Source: Nicotiana tabacum (Eukaryota > Streptophyta > Magnoliopsida > Solanales > Solanaceae). From it: a DNA stretch of 64,000 nucleotides. Below the pieces are notes generated by a model. The model saw nothing but the letters and a program-made list of their open reading frames with translations, had not been told where the DNA came from and searched no databases. The stretch covers positions 155,896,178 to 155,960,177 of the forward strand of contig NC_134085.1 of NCBI RefSeq assembly GCF_000715075.1, in the 5' to 3' direction. How positions within the stretch are numbered: position 1 is the first letter of the stretch; each line of letters starts with the position of its first letter. Shown here piece after piece: positions 58,185 to 64,000 of the stretch. A program made the position numbers and the translations under genes.

Positions 58185-60837
58185 GATAGGCCCAATGACA
58201 TCCATGCCCCATGCGACAAATGGCCAGGGGGTTGACATCATATGCAACTCTGTTGGCGGAGAATGAATCAGATCTTCATGTATCTGACACTGATGGCATT
58301 TCCTCATGAAAGTGATACAATCATGCTCCATGGTGAGCCAATAGTACCCTGCTCGAAGGATCTTCTTTGCCAATATATATCCGCTCATATGTGGCCCGCA
58401 AACTCCAGCATGTACCTCTGCCATAACCGTCGTGGCTTGACCGACGTCTATACATCTTAACAATCCCAAGTCTGGGGTTATCCTGTACAACATTCCTCCA
58501 CTGAGGAAGAAACCATTCGACAACCATCGAAGGGCTCTTTTTTGGTCCCCAGTGGCCTGCTCTGGATATGTCCCCATCTTAAGGTACTCCTTTATGTCAT
58601 AGAACCGCGGCTCGCCATCCACTTCCTTTTCCACCATGCTGCAATAAGCATGCTGATCACGAACCTGAATGTGCAACGGGTCAACATACATTTTGTCGGG
58701 ATGGTGCAACATTGATGCTAAAGTGGCCAATGCATCAGCAACCTCATTATAAACTCTCGGGATATGTCTGAATTCCACTGATCGAAATCGCTTGCTCAGA
58801 TCGTGCAAGCATTGTCGATATGGTATGAGTTTCAAATCCCGTGTTTCCCATTCACCCTGAATCTGATGCACTAGGAGGTCCGAGTCTCCCAAGACCAAAA
58901 CGTCCTGGACATCCATGTCTGCAGCTAGTCGCAGACCCAAAATGCATGCTTCATACTCTGCCATGTTGTTGGTACAATAGAAGCGTAGCTGAGCTCTAAC
59001 AGGGTAGTGACGCCCTGTTTCCGAAATGAGTACCGCTCCTATTCCAACCCCTTTCGCGTTTGCGGCTCCATCAAAGAAAAGCTTCCAGCTTGGTTCCTCG
59101 GGTAGTTCCGGTTCACCTGTATGCATCACTTCTTTGTCGGGAAAATACGTCCTTAAAGGCTCGTATTTTTCATCAACGGGATTCTCTGCCAAATGGTCGG
59201 CCAGCGTTTGGGCTTTCATGGCCGTCCTCGTCACATAGATGATATCAAACTTTGTGAGCAAGATTTGCCATTTTGCTAACCTCCCTGTAGGCATGGGTTT
59301 CTGGAAGATGTACTTTAATGGGTCCAAACGGGAGATGAGATAAGTAGTATACGAGGACAAGTAGTGCTTCAACTTCTGAGCCACCCAAGTTAGGGCGCAA
59401 TATGTCTTCTCGAGTTGAGTGTACTTGACCTCATACACTATGAACTTCTTGCTAAGATAATAAATGGCCTGCTCCTTACTTCTTGTGACATCGTGTTGCC
59501 CCAGTACACAACCAAACGAATTCTCTAGGACTGTCAGATAAAGAATTAATGGCCTCCCTGGCTCAGGTGGAACCAACACAGGGGGATTGGACAGATACCC
59601 TTTGATTTGGTCGAAAGCCTCTTGACACTCCGTTGTCCAGTCTACCGCAGCATCTTTTTTCAGCAGTCGAAATATGGGTTCACAAGTCGCCGTGAGTTGG
59701 GCGATGAACCTGCTGATATAATTTAGCCTCCCCAATAGACTCATTACCTCCGTTTTGTTCTTTGGCGGTGGCAAATCTCGGATGGATTTGATCTTGGATG
59801 GGTCTAACTCAATACCCCATCGATTAACGATGAATCCTAACAGCTTTCCTGATGGAACCCCGAATGTGCATTTGGCCGGGTTGAGCTTGATATCATACCT
59901 TCGGAGTCTTTGAAAAAATCTCCTTAGGTCTGCTACATGGTCTCCCTGTCGCCGAGAATTTATGATCACATCATCTACGTACACCTCAATTTCTTTATGT
60001 ATCATGTCGTGAAACACAGTAGTCATTGCTCGCATGTACGTTGCCCCAGCATTCTTCAGTCCGAACGGCTTGACCCGGTAGCAGTAAGTTCCCCATGGTG
60101 TAATGAAAGCTGTCTTTTCCGCATCTTCTTCATCCATTAAGATCTAATGATATCCTGCATAGCAGTCCACAAAGGATCCGATCTCGCGCCCAGCGCAATT
60201 ATCGATCAGGATATGGATATTGGGCAACGAAAAGTTATCCTTGGGACTTGCTTTGTTGAGATTGCGGTAGTCAACGCACACCCTGATTTTCTCGTCCTTC
60301 TTCGTCACTGGTACCATATTGGCCAACCACTCGGGAAATCGAGTGACCCGAATGACCTTCGCCTGCAGCTGCTTAATCACCTCTTCTTTGATCTTTACAC
60401 TCATCTCTGTTTTAAATTTCCTTAGCTTTTGCTTGACCGGAGGGTATGCCGGGTCGGTGGGTAATTTGTGAACCACTAGATTGGTACTTAAACCCGGCAT
60501 ATCATCATATGACCATGCAAAAACGTCTTTGAATTCCACGAGGGTTTTGATCCATTCCTCCCTAGCGTTTGGCTCAATGTGGATGCTGATTTTGGTTTCT
60601 CTGATATTATCCGCGTCTCCTAGATTCACAGCCTTAGTGTCATTTAGGTTAGGCTTGGGTTTCTCTTCAAATTGGCACAGTTCTCGGTTTATCTCTTCGA
60701 AGGATTCATCCTCATCATATTCAGACTCATTGTCACAAACGACCTCTTGTATCATTAAATCGGAGTCAGATTGATTTATTAGACTAGGTCGAAGATCCGT
60801 TGTGCATGCCATGTCATTAGAACCAGTAAAAAGAGAA
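58180..60837 (-). pseudogene. RT, double RNase H and integrase N-terminus of Ogre E (exon 2)
   Basis: Exon 2 begins at 60837 after the intron. The frame runs to a single TAG at 60144-60146 (Gln in D, in the YH.ILM segment just after the first catalytic Asp of RT), then is open from 60137 for 656 residues. Positions in that frame: catalytic YVDD 53-56; degenerate first RNase H about 196-280; second RNase H about 351-475 with Asp 356, Glu 394, Asp 418, Asp 468; integrase HHCC with His 576, His 583, Cys 614, Cys 617; first integrase Asp at 646. It ends at the D insertion. With one stop in about 880 codons it is the best preserved pol in the window. Confidence 0.95.
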
Positions 60838-61004
60838 CTGTTCAGAAAGAAAAAAAACAAAACAAAAATTAAAATGAGACAAAAGAAGAGAACTTTATTA
60901 AACTTGCGGGATAACAGGGTTCACACTTTTACAAAACAAAAATAAAATTTGGATTACACCCTGGAATAATTCGAACAAGAAAAGCAAAAATCAAAGCCTA
61001 CTAC
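60838..61004 (-). other. Intron of Ogre E between G-patch and RT
   Basis: Donor TG|GTAGTA (GT at 61004-61003) and acceptor TTTTTTTTCTTTCTGAACAG| (AG at 60839-60838) bound 167 nt. Removal joins the frames in the same phase as in D. Confidence 0.75.
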
Positions 61005-61714
61005 CAGGACTCCCCCCCCCGGATAGGAAGAAGAGTAACCGTCCAATTGTTGGTTTTGGCCTCAGGCCCCACAAACTGTATGTCCGCTCCGCTGGAACTT
61101 TCTCCCACTTCTACCATATTGACATCAGTGAATAACCTCTCGAAACTCTGATTCAGGTCCTTGTCCATCCCAATCAATTGTCCGAGAATTTTGGGGACCG
61201 GTGACCCCTTGGCACTTGCTCTAACAAAAGATCTTGAGAGACGTGACACAGGTTTGGGAAGAAACCAGACTTTCTTCTTCATTTTCCGCGCTCGCTTTAC
61301 ATCTGCTGCAGTTGGTTTGAACCCTAACCCAAAGGTTTCCAAATTCTTGGGCAGGGAGACAGGTTGGACAATCCCCTAAAGCTCAACCCCCAGGCCTTTT
61401 CCCGGCACAAACCCATTACCCAGCATTTCTGAGACCATCATGATCGTTGCTGAAGCTACCCTAGGGTGCTGAATGATCTCACCCTCAGAAATCTTGTTTG
61501 CTGACATTGCATCGAAAATCTGGTAGACCCAAGGACCCTTGTCATCATTGGTCTCTATGAAGGGCACAATGGCGCCACCCATGGTGCGCGCAGTGTCCTC
61601 ACCGTGCAGTACGACCTCTTATCTATCCCACTCGAACTTGACCATTTGATGCAAGGTGGAAGGCACTGCTTTCGCTGCGTGGATCCACGGTCGTCCCAAC
61701 AGAAGGTTATAAGA
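61005..61714 (-). pseudogene. Protease tail and G-patch of Ogre E, left side of a deletion
   Basis: It starts inside the end of the protease ([18 protein letters not shown]) because the catalytic part is deleted. The frame continues with TAA near 61619 and TAG near 61378 (Gln expected). The G-patch-like MLGNGFVPGKGLGVEL and basic KRARKMKKK follow, to the splice donor at 61004. With no active-site Asp, E cannot process its own polyprotein. Confidence 0.88.
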
Positions 61715-63118
61715 TGCCCTCGGTGGAGGATAGGTGTTTTGTGGTGGTGCATGTGTGTTTTGGGGAGCCGGCGTGCGCCATTGCCGGCGAACCGGAGGCT
61801 GAGTGTATGTTTGGGCTTGGTGTACGGAGAAGTGTGGTTCTTGAGGTGGATAGTAGTGCTGTGGTGGGTTGTATGGGTAGTTTGGCCTGTGGGGTCTGGG
61901 TTGGTTGTAGTATGGTTTGCCGGACCTGGACCAACTGCTTGCCTCAATCGTGGCAATTTCTTCTTTCTTCCTCCTTCCCAGCGCACCTCACATGCCGCTC
62001 TGAATAGCTTGGGTCGTTGCCTTGAGTGCCGAGTAATTCAGGATTTTGTCAGACCTCAGACCCTCTTCTATCATGACCCCTATCTTCACTACTTCATTGA
62101 AGGATTTTCCAACCGTCGTCACCAAGTGACCAAAGTAAGTTGGATCCAGTGTTTGCAAGAAGTAGTCCATCATTTCTCCCTCTCTCATGGGAGGATCAAC
62201 TCTGGGCGTTTGTTCTCTCCAGCGGAAACCAAACTCACGAAAACTTTCCACAGGCTTCTTTCCGATCCTCAGCAACGTGAGACGGTCAGGGACTATCTCG
62301 AGATTGTATTGAAAGTGACCCGCGAAAGCCTGTGCCAGATCATCCCAAGTGTACCATCTGCTGGAATCCTGCCTGGTATACCATTCCAATGCTGATCCAC
62401 TCAAGCTTTGGCCGAAATAAGCTATCAGTAGCTCGTCTTTGCCACCTGCCCCTCTCATTTTGCTGCAAAAGCCTCGCAAATGGGCCATGGGATCACTGTG
62501 CCCTTCATACAAATCAAACTTAGGCATCTTGAACCAAGCCGGGAGTTGGACGTTCGGGAAAGGGCATAGATCCTTGTAGGCCACACTGACCTGGTTGCCC
62601 AATCCGTGCAGGTTCCTGAAGGATTGCTCCAGGCTTTTTAACTTCCTCATTACCTCATCTTGTTTTGGGACCTTAACCGGCTTCTCAATCTCCGCCGGTG
62701 CCTCCAAGTGCGGATTGTAGGTATGGGGTTCTGGTGCATTGAATGTGGGTTCAGGGGGATAGTATTGCGCATCATAAGCCTGAAATAACGGCTCGCTGGT
62801 TGATCTTTGTAGGGTGGTTGATGTGGGTCCCATAAAAGTGGGAACATTTGGTGTTGGGAGAGGTTGATGGGGTGGTGGAGCTTGGGAATCATGGTGGCTT
62901 CTCTCCTGATGATAACGGTGATTCGGGAGGCTTGTTGAAGGACCGGAGTTAAGGTATCCCGGCATGTGCCCCAGTGGCTCAGGGCTCTTTTGTCCTTTGG
63001 CTAGAGCTAACTGCATTGCATTAATCTCTAGTCACATCCTTTCTATCTTTTCCATCGCTTCCTTTAACAACTGGCTCAACGGCCTTTCTTCCTCGATACT
63101 ATTTTATGAAGTAGTCAT
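61715..63118 (-). pseudogene. Gag of Ogre E, truncated by deletion
   Basis: The most upstream in-frame ATG is 63118, followed by TAA after four codons and TGA at about 63032; the long frame starts at the Met at 63016. It shows a Pro/His-rich N-terminus, KSLEQSFRNLHGL, FKMPKFDLYEGHSDP, LIAYFGQSLSGSALEWY and FREFGFRWREQ, very like D. After a TGA near 61988 the frame goes on through the Pro/His/Tyr-rich segment to NTYPPPR at about 61717, where it jumps into the protease tail. Relative to D about 1.37 kb is missing, including the zinc knuckle. Confidence 0.9.
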
Positions 63119-63688
63119 GCTGGTTATTACCGGTCCTTTGGATATGGTTTGGTAAGGGTGTGTTGCCAGAATGCTTTTAACAACTAACTGTCTAGATTTT
63201 TGTGAAAAACAACAAACTTGTTAGCGTTAGAGTTTAACATATTTAATAACAACACATCGGGGATGCAATGCTCCTAGGCAGTTAACCGTTTCTAACATGC
63301 TTTGCTTCAAACAACATGCGTCATCCCGGATTGCTTATTTGTCTCTTTAAAGTATTTTGGGAACCCCTGTATTTTATTCTATTTTTGTATTTTCTTCTTC
63401 TTTCTTTTCTCTCCCCCTTTATTAATGGGGGTCGAATTTTATGTGGATTGCCTACGTATCACGTCCCCGCGCGAATCAGACCATGCGTAGTTCTGCCACA
63501 AAGTAAAGACACACAAAAATTCTTTCGGAATCAATTAATTCATCACCAAAATTTGCTATTACAAATTACTTCAAACAAGGAACAGCAATAGTACCGATTC
63601 CAAAGTTCTCAACCCGACTTGATTAAAAGAAAAGAAAACAACATGTGGGAAGACAACAAAGACAATTAAACAAGACTCGAACAAAAGA
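63119..63688 (-). other. E spacer between ORF1 and gag
   Basis: Non-coding, with a short T/C-rich stretch at about 63385-63420 and the two-stem motif at 63452-63490, as in D. Confidence 0.6.
63452..63490 (-). promoter_or_regulatory. Two-stem inverted-repeat motif, E between ORF1 and gag
   Basis: Outer arms CTACGT (63452-63457) and GCGTAG (63485-63490), five sure pairs; inner arms CACG and CGCG, which pair on the transcribed strand with one G-U wobble; GAATCAGACCAT between. Confidence 0.62.
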
Positions 63689-64000
63689 TTAAAATTCCAA
63701 CTTAGGGGCCCGCGAGGCATCATTCGGCCTTTCCGCGGGTCTCGGTGTAAGGTCTCTCTGCAAGCTCTTTAACTCATTCATGATCCGGTGGACGCAGCCC
63801 ATGATGGAAATAATGAGGGTTTTTCGAGGTTTTTGCTCACATGCTAGGCATCTCATGTAGATATAGTGTCCAATCTCATCAATCCTTCCTCGAATGTTGT
63901 CCCTTTCAGCGAACAATTGCTCTATCCGCTGGTTTTTTAATCCCAGTGTTTGAGCATTGTCGGCAAGTCGATCCTGGAACATATCCATTTGTCTTTCCAT
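63689..64000 (-). pseudogene. C-terminus of ORF1 of Ogre E, cut by the window edge
   Basis: The last 103 residues of ORF1, open to the window edge. A coiled-coil segment (NQRIEQLFAERDNIRGRIDE) is followed by MRCLACEQKP and the conserved end NELKSLQRDLTPRP..RPNDAS. It shows the natural C-terminus that D has lost to two TGA codons. Whether it is intact cannot be seen here. Confidence 0.85.

Larger units (their letters stand above)
28388..64000 (-). mobile_element. Ogre-type retrotransposon 'E' (Ty3/gypsy, Tat lineage), split by Ogre D, runs off the window
   Basis: In transcription order from the right edge: ORF1 C-terminus (to 63689), gag (63118 to about 61718), remnant protease and G-patch (to 61005), intron, RT, two RNase H domains and integrase N-terminus (60837-58180). 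Ogre D (36722-58179) then interrupts, and the integrase finishes at 36721-35897. The 3' region, PPT (32818-32805) and 3' LTR (32804-28388) follow. The 5' LTR is beyond 64000. E has an internal deletion across the zinc knuckle and protease but few stops elsewhere. It is inserted into element C. Confidence 0.93.

Overview
This window is plant nuclear DNA made almost entirely of nested LTR retrotransposons. I see no ordinary host gene, rRNA, tRNA or CRISPR array. The LTR types (chromovirus LTRs beginning TGT[A/G]A[C/T]GACC and ending GTCGTGACA; Ogre elements whose LTRs end, in their own orientation, in GGTGTGACA) together with an organelle-DNA fragment carrying plastid ndhH point to a large-genome eudicot. 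Solanaceae, perhaps Nicotiana, is my best guess from familiarity with these repeats; the sequence does not prove it.

Left block (646-22240). A small Ty1/copia element on the + strand (LTRs 646-882 and 21998-22240) has been broken twice. Its integrase is split by a solo chromovirus LTR ('A', 2655-17577, imperfect target duplication gtatt/gcatc). That solo LTR is itself split by a complete Ty3/gypsy chromovirus ('B', 3091-14125, perfect duplication tgagg) with gag, protease, RT, RNase H, integrase and chromodomain, all degenerate. The copia reverse transcriptase is split just before its YIDD box by about 1.9 kb of organelle DNA (19112-21023), whose right end is a piece of chloroplast ndhH. Removing these insertions leaves about 4.75 kb, a normal copia length, which supports the reading.

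Middle block (22241-28387). An AT-rich spacer is followed by a probable LTR fragment of another element (22600-23360) and then by the 3' LTR and non-coding interior of a minus-strand gypsy element ('C', from 23361). C is cut at 28387 by the next element.

Right block (28388-64000). Two Ogre-type (Ty3/gypsy, Tat lineage) elements lie on the minus strand. 'E' starts with its 3' LTR at 28388-32804 and runs off the right edge inside its ORF1. 'D' (36722-58179, complete, 21.5 kb, LTRs 36722-40333 and 54563-58179) sits inside E's integrase with a perfect target duplication ggctc. In transcription order each has or had 5' LTR, PBS, ORF1, gag, protease, G-patch, a short intron, RT, a degenerate RNase H, a second RNase H, integrase, a long 3' region with tandem repeats, PPT and 3' LTR. 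Both are defective: D carries many stops and frameshifts, and E has lost its zinc knuckle and protease core by deletion and has few stops.

The most interesting signal is a roughly 33-40 bp two-part inverted-repeat motif. It recurs seven times in D and E at each non-coding junction (before ORF1, between ORF1 and gag, after integrase, near the PPT). The outer stem varies in a compensatory way and the inner stem changes sequence while largely keeping its pairing. Other structured signals are a copy of the primer-binding core inside the LTR, an intron conserved in phase in both Ogres, and hairpin and palindrome arrays in the chromovirus LTRs.
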